From the NCBI RefSeq assembly GCF_019112545.1, contig NW_025064886.1, positions 353,277 through 417,276 of the forward strand: a stretch of 64,000 nucleotides of DNA. The letters run 5' to 3'. The stretch is from Guyanagaster necrorhizus (taxonomy: Eukaryota > Basidiomycota > Agaricomycetes > Agaricales > Physalacriaceae). The notes beneath the pieces were generated by a model that worked only from the letters and a program-made list of their open reading frames with translations, ran no database searches and had not been told where the DNA came from. This document shows, piece after piece, positions 23,773 to 34,814 of this stretch; within the stretch, counting starts at the first letter, position 1; each line of letters opens with the position of its first letter. The position numbers and the translations under genes are program-made.

Positions 23773-26391
23773 TTACCGAAAACGATCCAGACGTCCCTTC
23801 GCTAGTTTTTGAAACACGTCGTCGTCCACAGTATCTTTTACAGACTCCGACTCTACATCTGGCTCGAGATATCTTTCATCTGCGATCTTGTCTCGAGACA
23901 TGTTCACGGGTTCATTGAAGAAAACAAGACTCGCCCTACCCCTTCCGAGCTTATTTGGGGGCTTTGGGGTGTACTTCGGGAGGGAAGATTTCGGGGCAGA
24001 GATAAGGTAAGGGTGTGATCGAGACAATGGCTGTCTTACGCCTCGATACCTCCCAACAGGTGTCACATTAGTTTCTCGTCGTTTCAAAGTGTAAGATGCC
24101 CGCCACCCTGCTGCAACTGCGTTCTCTCTAGAGGCGTAATCCCTTTCAACATTATCCTCGACGTCCTCCAGCTCATCGTCGGGTGTCAGCGGAGATAGAT
24201 TCGGACATGAAACAGCGCCTTGTTCAAGTACGTCGTCAATGCCGTTGGACGCCACACAGTCGCTATCATCCGTCAACTCGTCTCCCAACTGATTCCTCAG
24301 ATCGGGGCCCGCCATAAATTCATTCTCATGCACGGAGGCATTTTGAAACAGCACCCTACCATCAGATTTTTGAGGATGTGGCTGCGGGGTGAGAGATTGA
24401 GCTCGTCTCGGGGACGCAAGGGGCGGACTTGAGACAGCGTCGACACCGAAATACAAATCGTCTAGGGATTTGGTTTTCGAGGGCATTCGCTTCGGCGTAT
24501 CTTGCGGACGTAGGGGAGACGACAGCTCCTCCGTGTCCTGCGATCCGGAGGGCGTTGGGGAGATATAGCCATCTTCTTGCTCCACTGTTTGTGTCGTTAA
24601 GACATTCTCAATATCGAGCGTCATCTGCAAATCCACCTCGCCTTGAGCGATCAAGGAACTGAAATCGCCTTCGTCGGCCTCAGCACCGATCGTGACCTTG
24701 ACATTCTCTTTTTCATCGCGCCGACGAGAGGAACAGACGGCGAAGGTTTGAGAAGTTTTATTTCTGTGCTGCGACTGGGCCGTCGGCGGAGTAAAAAATT
24801 TGGACAACCATTTGTCGTGTGTTCGCTTCTTCCTCTGGGCAACCATGTCTTCGTCCATCACATCCGCTAAAGTCCGTTTGCCGCTGGCTTTTCCTGCGGT
24901 CATCTTGGTCTTCTTCACAAGTATGGGAATTTTTGATGGTGATTTGTCGATTCGGGGAATATTGGCATTAGGTCCTGAAACACAACATCAAAACCAACAA
25001 TCTGGCGAAGGGTGATATGACCCACCAAAGAACATAAGGATGCCATCAGACCGTGACTCGTTTAATGCTTTCTCCTTGCCTTTGCCAGACCGACTACAGG
25101 GGATAAACGATAGGTCCTCCTTTTTCATCGATGCATGGAGCATGAAGCCAGGATTAATGTCTTGCATAGGCAACAAGGTGATAGGGTCGACATCGCCCAT
25201 CGCGATTTGCTTCGCTAAAGGCGCCTCGATATGCCTAGACGTGACTCTAAATCAGTGAAGCAGACGGCCGGTTGTTATTTTGTCTCACCGGCCCACATGA
25301 GCATCTAGTTCCCCGTTCCACTCATCATCAACGTCGGTCAAGTGTACCAGCCTCTCAAGCGACGGATCGTAAACTCTTTGATGCAGAAAGCATTTTTCGG
25401 CCAACTTGAAACTATCCAAATATCCCCGAGGCACTGATTTTTTGCCTTCAATTGCAAGCATCCTCACGACCTGATCAACAGTTTTCCATCGCCGCAGCAG
25501 TGAACACGCTGTTTTTAAACCGATTCCGGGAATATTGGGGAGGTAGTCACACCCACTTAAGATGGCCATGGCGCGAAACTGGGCATCAGACCATCCAACT
25601 AGCGAGATTCCATGAGAGTCCAGGCCACTGGCAGTAACGGATGCGAAGTCGGAGCGAGATATAGAGACGACGGTGTTAGCAACTGTGTCAAGTTTGAACA
25701 AAACATTCTTGCATCCAAAGACGAGCATGTCAGAATCTTCCGTGACAATGGCATCGACGTAGCCAGTGCGCTCCAGGTAGGCCATTTGTGCGTCAGCCTC
25801 GTAGGGCGCTACAGTGTATTTAACATTTTCTGCTCGCAGCGCCTATAAGAAGACGGTTACAGAGACCCGGTTGCAGTCGTAGCCCTCGCACCTTTATCAC
25901 CTGAAACGCCATTTGCGGGGTCACATCTACGCATTTGACATAAAATTCTCGCGCCTGAGAGTGCTTTCCTTTGGCGGCAAGGGCTTTCCCGAGCGCAAGG
26001 TTCTCCTCTCGCTTCTGCTTTCGAGTAACTTCGGTCCCCTGTTTGGCAGGAAGGTGGCCACCATCAAAGACAACGTAGGGTTCAATGTTGTGCCGACGCA
26101 AAATCCGGATTCTTTCCATCACGTATCGTACATACCTACGAGATAATGAAGTCAGTCTCGGGTTGATACGGGGGAATCATGGGGATAACTGCGTTGCCCC
26201 CCTCCGCGCGGTTCCCTGATGGCCACTCACTTGCTTGTTTGTGTTCCATTAGCCAATTCAGTAGCACATGAATATACACCACGGTGCAGCCAAGCATACG
26301 CGTCGATTGCCACAGTCTTGCCAGAGAATTCAGACAAGTGTTTGATGGTCTGAATGGACCTAAGAGCTGGTAGCAGTCCGGATATTCCCAT
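23773..26391 (-). CDS. EXO1: Exonuclease 1 (Rad2/XPG-family 5' nuclease)
   Basis: EXO1 is a 5'-3' exonuclease and flap nuclease acting in mismatch repair and double-strand-break resection in the nucleus. It starts at 26391 with MGISGLLPALRSIQ. The N-terminal nuclease region has VAIDAYAWLHRG (Asp of the metal site), VVFDGG, and the EEN helix. The internal region has APYEADAQMAYL, VTEDSDMLVFGC and LSGCDYLPNIPGIG, which includes the helix-hairpin-helix. All expected acidic ligands are present. About five exons are joined by short GT-AG introns, for example after QTSK, QVIK, HVGR and MFFG. The C-terminal third (about 380 residues) is acidic, Ser/Pro-rich and poorly conserved, as in other members where it binds MMR partners. 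The TAA stop sits inside CGGTAAGTT, a perfect donor, so an alternative spliced C-terminus is possible. Total length is about 775 residues. Confidence 0.93.
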
Positions 26392-26651
26392 GAAACCATA
26401 AAAGAGAGAAGAGAATATGGTTAAAGAAGGACAAGAACGCGAGTGAAGGTAAGAATGACGGGAAGAAAGCTAAAAAAAGAGCGACCAACTTGAATGTCGT
26501 TGTCAAAGAAGACCAAATAACGCGTACAGTGCGTGCTGTCACGGAGTGTGACTATGATGTCAATTTCAGCGGCCACTGCCGAGCACGCTACAAAAATGTG
26601 CTGAATGACATCAAGCAAACAAGAAGCAGGCAGGAGTCGCTGCTATTACTA

Positions 26652-27698
26652 TTAAGCGGCCCAACGTCCAATCCAGAATCGACATGCGGCTTTTCTAACA
26701 GAAAGAGCCTGCTTGTCAAAACTTGCGACCTCCATGACACCAAGCCAAGGCTCATCTTGTCCATCAGGACAGAGTTCTTCATTGATAGAGAATCCTTCAC
26801 AGCTTGCAATCTTCATAAAGTTGTCACAAACATCAGGAGATGTGTATCTTCCGGCCTGTGCATTTTCAGGGTCCGGTATTGTAAGGTCCGAGGTAAAACA
26901 AGAGCTCACTGCGATATACACTCGGGAATCAGCAGATTTCCGGAGCAGTGACTTGAGAGAAGCAATGAGAAGATTATGGGAGCTATTAAAATGCAGAAGA
27001 TCCGAAAGAATCACAACATCATACCCCATTGCCTCGCTGCCTGTCAAAGATCTGAGCAATGGTAAGGGAAAGGTGAGAATTTTCTTATACGGCTTCAAAA
27101 CTCACAGAAGAGAATGGGCATCGGTACCCCATTCATACCCTTGACAACAAGTAATGCATCCATCAGAGACGTGCGCCCGATTTCGATCGATGTTTTCTTT
27201 TAAATTTTCCATGATACCACCGTCCGGATAATCTGTCACGACGACAAGTGAAGGGGGTTGAGGCAATGTGCTCATTAATAATGATGGCAACGCGCAACCG
27301 GCACCCAATTCAACGACTTCAGGACAGTGGACATTCGTCAGATAACTCGAGGGAAGAGACAATTAAATTACCTCTACTTCCTTGCACAGAGATTAGCGCT
27401 CGTTCGATACGCTCTGCAAGAAAGAGGGAGGGAGAGAAGAGATGGTCTGCCAGTAAGGTATTTGCCTTGGATAACAGTTAGCACCTGAAGGCTGTGAAAC
27501 TTCGAAACGCACCTTGCCCTCCTACAGTACATACTAAGAGTTGTCGCAGTCTGTCTTTTATCGATCCAAAGACATCCATACCTTGGGCGCAACGGTAAGC
27601 CGAAGAGGACCGTAAGATATTTCAGATTCATCTAGAACTTTGGATTCGCCGATAAACGAGAGTGCATCGTTGAATATATCTTCGTACGATTCGTTCAT
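26652..27698 (-). CDS. Nnt1/Efm7-like seven-beta-strand methyltransferase
   Basis: This is a SAM-dependent class I methyltransferase. It starts at 27698 (MNESYEDIFND). Small exons follow: EISYGPLRLTVAPK, then LLADHLFSPSLFLAERIERA, then VVELGAGCALPSLL (SAM motif I). After these come VVVTDYPDGGIMENLKENI (motif II region), EWGTDAHSLL, and DVVILSDLLHFNSSHNLL (motif IV/post-IV). The TDYPD..ENL..N signature and the ILSDL.xFNxSxH segment match the Nnt1/Efm7 group. In yeast that group methylates the N-terminal region of elongation factor 1A. The usual LWGHxLWNAG segment is missing; its place is taken by the LADHLFSPS segment. The substrate is therefore uncertain, and nicotinamide or a protein is an inference. 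It is divergent from the folate gene at 27772 with only 73 bases between start codons. Confidence 0.72.
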
Positions 27699-27771
27699 GA
27701 CGATAGTCGCTGTCGGATTGTCCGGGCCGCCTCTGACTCACTCGTCCTTACAATACTCTCATCAGTACGCG
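27699..27771. promoter_or_regulatory. 73-bp shared upstream region of two divergent genes
   Basis: The start codons of the methyltransferase (minus, 27698) and the 5-formyl-THF cyclo-ligase (plus, 27772) face away from each other across 73 bases. Both genes must be driven from this segment or from within each other's 5' exons. Confidence 0.6.
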
Positions 27772-28681
27772 ATGGTATCCGCGAACGTTGTCCTCAAGGC
27801 GGAGAAGAGAACTATGCGGAAAGCTCTTTCCTCTACTTTGAAAACCATTTCTCCTGCAATCATTGAGAAGCAATGTACCGTCACTTTCCTGTGCACCACG
27901 ACATGTAGGCCAGCTAACTTGAAAGTTTTCTCAGCAAAGGCTGTTGCAGATCGTGTACTGCTTCTTGACGCCTTTCGAAAAAGTAAAACAATCAGCTGCT
28001 ATCTCAGCATGCCAACGATGGAGCTGGACACGTCCATGTTGGTTCAGGAAATTGTGCGCTCAAGTGCGTGACGCTACATTTACCGTTCAACTGGACATCA
28101 CGATGCTAACTAATATCTTGCACAGACAAAACCTTATTTGTTCCTAAAATATCATCAGATGACAGCATGGATTTTCTGGAAATTCATGGTGCGGATGATA
28201 TCAAGTCGCTACCAAGCAGCTTATGGGGCATTCGAGAGCCTGGACCCACCTGGAATGGGTTTCCCAGAAGAAATGGTAAAAATAAAGTGTGGCGATTAAA
28301 ATAGTAGTGCTCAACGACATTATTCAGCATTAGACGCGGCCTGCGATGACTTGGACGTGATTTTGGTTCCCGGTCCGTTGTGCCGTGGTGTGGTGCGGGT
28401 TGTTCTATATTTCTTCCTCCAGGTGTCGCTTTCGATAGGACGCTATCTCGTCTGGGCCATGGAAAAGGGTATTATGATAGATATATCTCTGAGTATGAGG
28501 CCAGTGGAAGGCCACGCCCTTTGCTAGGTGTGTATGATCTTTCCTTGTCTACTAATGGAGCTTGACGTCCTTGTAAGTGGCCTTGGCGCTGCAGGAACAA
28601 GTACTGGACTCCATTCTCCCCATTGATGACCATGATCAGAAAATGGATATGATTGTGACGCCTGCAGAAATTATCTACTAA
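27772..28681 (+). CDS. FAU1: 5-formyltetrahydrofolate cyclo-ligase
   Basis: The enzyme (MTHFS/Fau1) uses ATP to convert 5-formyl-THF to 5,10-methenyl-THF, in one-carbon metabolism in cytosol or mitochondria. It starts at 27772 (MVSANVVLKAEKRTMRKAL), the basic ATP-side N-terminus typical of the family. Introns join EKQ to SKAVADRVLLLDAF, then VRSN to KTLFVPKI, then FPRRN to ALDAACDDLDVILVPG, then to VAFDRTLSRLGHGKGYYDRY, then ALALQEQVLDSILP to the end. The signature GxGxGYYDR (here LGHGKGYYDR) and the LVPGVAFD strand are intact. The closing DHDQKMDMIVTPAEIIY is also family-typical. The stop is TAA at 28679-28681. Length is about 220 residues, normal for fungi. Confidence 0.92.
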
Positions 28682-29149
28682 TGCAGCGAGCGACCGTCAG
28701 TGTATCACTAACTCAAAATACCGTTTGCTCACTCCGTTATACTTTCCTTATTCATGACAGGCAGGGAAAGCAAAGCATCTACCACGGAAAGGGTTCGCAG
28801 AGCTATGCATAGTTGAAGATTATCTACGAGGACAGACACAGACCTGAGATCGATACATGCGTGTAATGGGCACGGTCAACGAGACGTCCAAATTTTCGTG
28901 TCGAAACGAGGTAGATCTCTAATTCTGCGGTCACGGATCTCCACAACTTTTAACATTGTCCATTTTCTTACGAGCAAAAACTGAACAAATAAGAATTCAT
29001 TAACTACAGCTATATGCCCTGTCGAGCCAAACTGATGTAATTAACGTGACTTTTCCGTTTTGTATATTCACTACATGTCTGAGGATAGACAAGCAGGCGC
29101 AGAGTGATTTCATGTGTAATCACGCCCTCCATGAACAGAAGCACTCTCG
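28682..29149. other. Intergenic, no gene seen
   Basis: This is short convergent spacer between the folate gene and the F-box gene. It is AT-rich with no reading frame of note. Confidence 0.5.
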
Positions 29150-30569
29150 TTAATGGAGTTTCCAACCCTCTTTCCTTCCATAGCTCTCAATCCATTCTAT
29201 GTCCAACCTCTGTCCCAGCGTGCCGAGCAGCGCCTTTGCCACAGACATGCCGATTGCATCTTTTTCCGTCGGATTGAATTCCTTGTCCATAGACACCCGA
29301 AACACAAACCTCTTGAGTGTCGGGAAACGCCATAGCGCGGTCTCTGCAAAGTGGGCCCAGTCGAAGGTACTTTCCTTCATGATAATCGTGATATCCTCTG
29401 AGGAGTATGCATTTAACTGGATTACAAATTCAGTGAGTTTGGGGGCCGAAGGGAGAATTTCTAGCGCATTCTTGCACAGCTGGAGGTCAAGCAAAAGTGT
29501 CTGCGTCTCGAGCTCGATACTTAAAGTAAGTGACACGAGCTCGATAAAAGGGGGTGTGGTAAAGGTTGGAAATTCAGCTATACCTTCAGTCAGTGAAATA
29601 TTTCTCTAGTCAAAGAATACAGACTTACATCCTGCACAAGCCGGAATACAGAGTACCTCGAGAGATCCTGCGCTAAGACTCAGTAGGCAGGCCAGTGCTT
29701 CGATCGAGAAAATTGAAGCATCTGAGTATCTAATTTTCCGAAGATTGGTAAGTTGTGAAATTGCGAGAACCTCATGAACTAGCCAATCCAAAGGCGTTAG
29801 AGCCTTTTCGATGATCAACTCCTCGAGTTTCGTTAGATCACCCGTGAAGACAAACGGAGGGTCAGAATCGGATGAACTCGAACGTCGTGAGATTTCAATA
29901 CGGTTCACCTGAAACGTTCTGAGAGGAGGGAATAGTCCCAAGAATGCCTTGGCATGCGCGACGTTGATGAACGAGCCCGAAAACACGAGCCGTTCAACAG
30001 AAGTAAACGCAGAGATTAACTGCTGTGTTTCAGGTGTACAGTGGATGGGACGCGTCTGGGATGTGCTCCACACGAAGACCGTCACTTGAGGCATCCTGGG
30101 AAGGGGAATATTCACCGGATTGGAGGTATTACGAGATGGGTGAGACAAAATACGTTCAATGGCGGCAAGACGCTTTTCAGACTGAGGTAATGATGGGGGA
30201 AACTGGTTGTCTAGTATCTTGAGTTCCATGTCCTTGAGACGTGCTCCGGGTGAAAATCTGGCCGCTCGAACGAACCTGATGATATGAGGGAGAGATGAAC
30301 CGATATTCTTCCAACGCAACAGATCTTCCGGAGACGAGAAATCGGCATAGGAGAATAGGTATCGAAGAGACGCCGCCCGCCACGACTTTGAAACAAGGGA
30401 CGAGGACTTCAAGGCAGGCGCGTCTGCATGATTGTGTTGAACAATTTCATCAATCACTTCCAGAGGAAGGTCAGCTAGCGTGTCGCATTTTTAAGACAAT
30501 GTAGAAATGATAATGGGAAGGAAATGACCCACTCTTAGTTGTTTGGCGCTTGGACTGGGTACACGACAT
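29150..30569 (-). CDS. F-box protein
   Basis: The start is placed at 30569. Exon 1 (MSCTQSKRQTTK) splices across 30482-30531 to TDLPLEVIDEIVQHNH, which gives a normal F-box opening (DLPxEVxxxI). ALKSSSLVSKSWRAASLRYLF completes the F-box of about 45 residues. F-box proteins recruit substrates to SCF ubiquitin ligases. The rest (about 380 residues) is Leu-rich with LRR-like spacing (for example LTKLEELIIEKALTPLDWLV, LTNLRKIRYSDASIF and LSAGSLEVLCIPACAG). An intron begins at a GTAAGT near 29636. The C-terminal exon (29150-about 29590) ends in IEWIESYGRKEGW. The substrate is unknown. The gene faces the folate gene and follows the phosphodiesterase on the same strand. Upstream there is a TGACGT repeat. 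Confidence 0.78.
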
Positions 30570-30615
30570 GGAGATCTAAGGCTCTGAGGCTTTTGAAGAG
30601 AGAAGTGAGTTAGCG

Positions 30616-30636
30616 CGTCAACGTCAACGTCAACGT
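30616..30636. repeat. Tandem CGTCAA repeat with TGACGT half-sites
   Basis: CGTCAA is repeated 3.5 times. On the minus strand it reads as three TGACGT elements about 50-70 bases upstream of the F-box start codon. TGACGT is the CRE/ATF-type bZIP half-site, so regulation of the F-box gene by a bZIP factor is possible. This is inference from the motif only. Confidence 0.5.
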
Positions 30637-31299
30637 GGTTCTGCTGCTGAAATGCTCTATAAGTTACGAGCGAGGTGGAAACAAGGAAACAGTGGGGTGG
30701 TTGAATTCATTCATCGCTTCCTTGCACGGTGCCTTTATATCGTTGACCAGGTGTTTATCCCAATGCGCATGCAAGTTTGAACCCATTTTTAGCACAAGGC
30801 GTGTTACATCAAGGTTCTTCTTTTCTGGTGGCTAGATTCGTGCACAAAGGAGCACCGTCAGCAACGAGACCATTAGAACGATGATGTTCTTCACCTCCGT
30901 AAATCTTTTGGAACAAGCGGTTCTGTAGATACACTGATTTTATCAAGAATTAAACTCAGCAATGTCTGTATCGGAATCGAAAGAGAGAAATAAAACGAAG
31001 CAGACAAAAATACACAAGATATAAGACTAATCAGGTACAGTGACAAGAAAAGAGTAGCGAAAAGTGATGTGAAAGAGAAAGAGAGAGAGAGAAAGCCAAT
31101 GACATCAACCCACCTCATCCTTACCTCTACTACGTGACGGGACCCGGCGTGCAAGGCGAGCATGCTAGCCCGTCAGGCCCCAAAGAATGTCTCTGGGAGA
31201 GAATAGACCCAGCCTTCGCCACCCCCGACGATCCCATACCAGCGCGTCCCGGAAGGACTCCATCCTTATCTCACGGCAGATATATCCAACGTCATTTTA
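30637..31299. other. Spacer between F-box gene and phosphodiesterase
   Basis: No gene seen. It contains a short GA microsatellite (about 31075-31095) on the plus strand and is pyrimidine-rich on the minus strand. Confidence 0.5.
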
Positions 31300-33320
31300 T
31301 CACACATCTCCAAATTTGGTCCTCCTTCCCACCACGAAGGTTGCGACGACGTCTCCGCCTGGACCTCTCATTCCAACCGGACTCCAGGAATTCCTATTTC
31401 CGATGCTTTTCTGCTTTCTTACCGCCTTCCCAGCAGCTGCACGGATCGCAGCGCATCCCTGACCACTCCTTACGGACAGTTCCGTACTGTATGTTGTTCC
31501 TTGCGAAAACAGGGTCGAAGATGCCAAGCTTTCGGTATCGTCACTTTCTGATGACAGACACTCGCTCCATTCTGGGTTATGCGTCGGCGGGAGAGTCAGC
31601 GGGAAGGCATTATTGTAGTCATTGAACTCGTCTGTCTTCTTAATGACTCTGGTGGGTATCGGTTGCTGTTCGAGATCTGCCTTACGTCTTTCCCACTCAT
31701 GAAGGTTGGACATACACTGCGTAGCGTACATTTGCATCTCTGTTAGAGCATCAGCGATGCATCAAACTCACCAGAGAAATACTTACCAGGAACGGCCATT
31801 GCCACGAGCTCCAACAATGGCCTGGCAAACATTTTGATGAAGAACACCTGAGAATTCGCCTCGCTCAGTGGCGTCTCAGATGATTGGACAGTGCAGGGTA
31901 ATGCCAGCGACTTCTCATATTGAGCCTGTGACGTCCATTCGGCCATAAGCGCCGTGGCCCAATGCTGTGAGACGTGATACGGCCGACTGGGGTTACTGAT
32001 GTCTGAACACTTCATGATAGCCTGGCATATTAGAGTCTTCCTTTGGGTGATCGACGCTGCCTCTCCAGCCACTGTTCGTGTAAATCTTTCCATGAAGGCA
32101 GCATGGACACTCATATCAGTGGCCATAACCGTCTCCCATAACAGACGTCTGGCCCGAGGCCGCTCCAGGACCGCACCCAGCCCGTGATGCTGCAGCGTTC
32201 GGAGTAGAAGAGAGCAGTGCATCTGTTCGAGGGCAGAATGATCATTAAACACGACTGAGAGAGGGGTCTGCGCGTTTTTCATGAAGACATTCGTAAAACC
32301 AGGATGGCCTACGTCATGTCCTATAGCGGCAATGCACAACAAGAAGAGGTCGCACAAGCCAAGAGAAGTAATGAGAGGGCCACTGTCGTAGGGCCGATGG
32401 CTCCTCCACATCCGTCCGTTCTGAAGCAAGATAACTAGGGAGGGCACCATCCCGGCCGATTTGAGGAAGGAATATGAAGCTTGGAGGACATCTAGAGCAT
32501 GTTCAAAGTTATGATACGAATTTTCGTATCGGTATATTCCTCGCAGATGGTGTATGAATGGACCCATTTGTTCTTTTAAGTGATAGGTTAATCGGGTCCA
32601 GGCACATAAATACAAGGACAAGCACTTACGGAGAGACACGCCCACTGCCTCCTTCATTCCATCGATGCGAAACAGGCCCTCAAACAAGATCATCGTACAT
32701 GCCAACACTTCATCTTGGGATAGCTTGTGGGGCTCGAAATTCCACGAGTTTAGAGAATAGATGAGGCGACGGCGGATGTCTGGAGGCAGATCGGCGGATA
32801 GAGTACTGCGGAAGGTCAGTGCAGGAGCAGGGCAGAAGGTATTGGAGACACACAAGTCATGATCATGGTCACTGACAGCTTGGAGCGTCTCGTTGTACAT
32901 ATCACATAATAGTTCAGCGAACTGGGTCCTGGGAAGTGTTATCAATTGACTGCTGAACCGTCGGTTATCATACGCACTGGAGGGCAGAGGAACTCCCAAC
33001 CCATCCGTAACCTTGAGATTCACTGGCAGTCGCGAGATGCAGACCACCGACATCAGCACTCTTTGGTCTTGTCTGCCGTCGCATGCCTGATGGTCCAGAC
33101 ATTCCAGCACCGTCGCTGATAGCTTATCTATCGGGAAAAGACGACCTCCAGATGGAACTGTTAAGTGAATTCGATGCACACCGATAAGAAGAGAAAAGGA
33201 ATAGAAAATGAAGGAATATAAGCGTGCACAGTCGTTGCGGAGGCAGAAATAGAAATTGTCGTTCTCGGTCGCGTGGTGGTAAGAGTGACAGTTGCTCGTG
33301 GCTGCCACATGGTTTTCCAT
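31300..33320 (-). CDS. Class I 3',5'-cyclic-nucleotide phosphodiesterase (PDE2-like)
   Basis: This hydrolyses cAMP (possibly cGMP) to the 5' nucleotide. The catalytic domain shows the PDE metal-site signatures in order: YHNFEHALDVLQ (HNxxH), IAAIGHDVGHPGFTN (HDxxHxG), and IMKCSDISNPSRP (the conserved Asp). An ALPCTVQSSETPLSEAN segment and the FARPLLELVAMAVP helix follow. An intron (VSL to the QMGPFIHHL exon, about 32573-32630) lies before it. A likely intron removes the hydrophobic stretch coded near 33165-33225 in the N-terminal part. The terminal intron at 31740-31785 joins MAVP to EMQMYATQCMSNL. A Ser-rich tail of about 145 residues follows. Total is about 640 residues. The N-terminal region (about 200 residues) is not a domain I recognise with certainty. 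A TATATAG lies about 30 bases above the start codon. Confidence 0.88.
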
Positions 33321-34203
33321 TTCCTATCAGCGACCAAATAGTACCACCTATATAGCGGCCACTACTGGCTACTACTGCCCTTTTGTTACTTTCAGTTACA
33401 AGGGCTTTCTCGCAATTTCTGTATTATGCATTCCTTTGTGAAGCATTCGTTGTCTGGGTTGTCTTATTCATTTGTCCGCTTTCCTTCCGCAATTACCCGG
33501 CCCAGAATCGTAACACCCTAAAATCTCAGCCGGGCTGGACTCGATGAATGGCGACAGGCACTCTTGGGTTAAGGTCCCCATGAATAGGGCCGTTGCCTCA
33601 CAAAACAGATTTTAGCTTGAAACGTCGAACAACAAGCTGAGACTGATAATCATACTCTCTTTGCTTCGTGATTGATCTCAATCTCAATTAGCGTCTTCGC
33701 TTTTGTATCAGGAAGCCGGTGCTGTATCGGCGATGAAGTGGCGGTAGATGTACAGGCCACCAGCTGCCTCGTTTACGATGGCGGAAATCGTTTTTTTCAA
33801 TGCCGTGCTGAGCGGTGCTTTACAAGATATGCGTGACACTCTAACCAAAGGTATGATGGTGTTGCCAGTCTTTCATTTTGTGTAACAAAGGTCATTCCTC
33901 GTCGATGCTTAGATCATACCGTCCGCATGGTCTTTGAATAACAAGTTGCCGCGAAATTTATTCAATATTTGACACCAACTCATTATGACCGTGCTATGGG
34001 AGGACAGGCACAGGCAAAAGGAAGGGTCCTGTAAGTACCTGAGCTACAGCGTACGGCAGAGGGCAATCAACTATGTTGGTCCCATCCACCCGCTTGGGTA
34101 TGGGGGCTAGCCCCGTTCGTAGTTTGGCGTTCGATGGAGGGTTGGTAAGACTGTCAGGCCGGATCTCTTCACGGGGAAATGCAGTTGCGCACAGCTCGCC
34201 GAA
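33321..34203. other. Intergenic upstream of the phosphodiesterase, possible retroelement flank
   Basis: No gene seen. The right part adjoins a retrotransposon fragment and may hold its downstream sequence. Confidence 0.35.
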
Positions 34204-34644
34204 CTAGTGTGGGACTCGATGCCTGCCGCTCCCACGGGTTGGCTCTATACCCATTAAAACCCCATACTGATCTATCCACTCATCCGGTACTGACTTCTCG
34301 TCTTTTAACGTTCCCTTCCATGTGAGCAGTACCATCTTGCGTTTCATTGCTTTTGTCCCATATTTTCTACGGTCAGCAGTCAGCCTATTCAGAGTAAGTC
34401 TCTGGTTTATTAATTCAAGCCAGTTATTCCGGATCTCGTTTGCTGTACGCCACTTCTCTGCGCAGTCGTCTCCTCTGGCGATGCACCTCTGGCATCTAAG
34501 TTCCCACATGGGGTGGGTGGCCTCTACCATTAGTATCCTATAGAGCCTTGTAGCCCCCCTACTTACTGATCCTTCCGCGTCGTCTATTACTGTTGCCCCT
34601 AGAGCTACACCAAAAGTCGGTTTGATCCATGTACCTCCTCTCAT
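34204..34644 (-). mobile_element. Non-LTR retrotransposon polyprotein, C-terminal fragment
   Basis: The 147-codon frame reads like the end of agaric endonuclease/reverse-transcriptase polyproteins, after the RNase H region. Its segments are ATRLYRILMVEATHPMWELR, CQRCIARGDD, WLELINQRLTLNRLTADRRK, VLLTWKGTLKDEKSVPDEWI and GVLMGIEP. The W-x-LRC...R pattern followed by INRRLTLDR and TW-GxL-DE is common to many copies in this fungal group. No reverse-transcriptase YADD motif is visible nearby on this strand, so only the 3' end is present, as expected of a 5'-truncated insertion. Target-site duplications were not resolved by eye. Confidence 0.6.
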
Positions 34645-34814
34645 TTCCCACAGTTCTTGGACTTTGAATTCATGATTCGACTCTGATTTCGACCTTCGCT
34701 TGGTAGCTGAAAGTATTTATTCAAAGTATACGTATAATATTGCTCCAAAGCAAAATACTGCATTGAGTCATTGACTGCCGTCAGCAATCGGGATCGATAT
34801 AAATTTGGCCCTGT

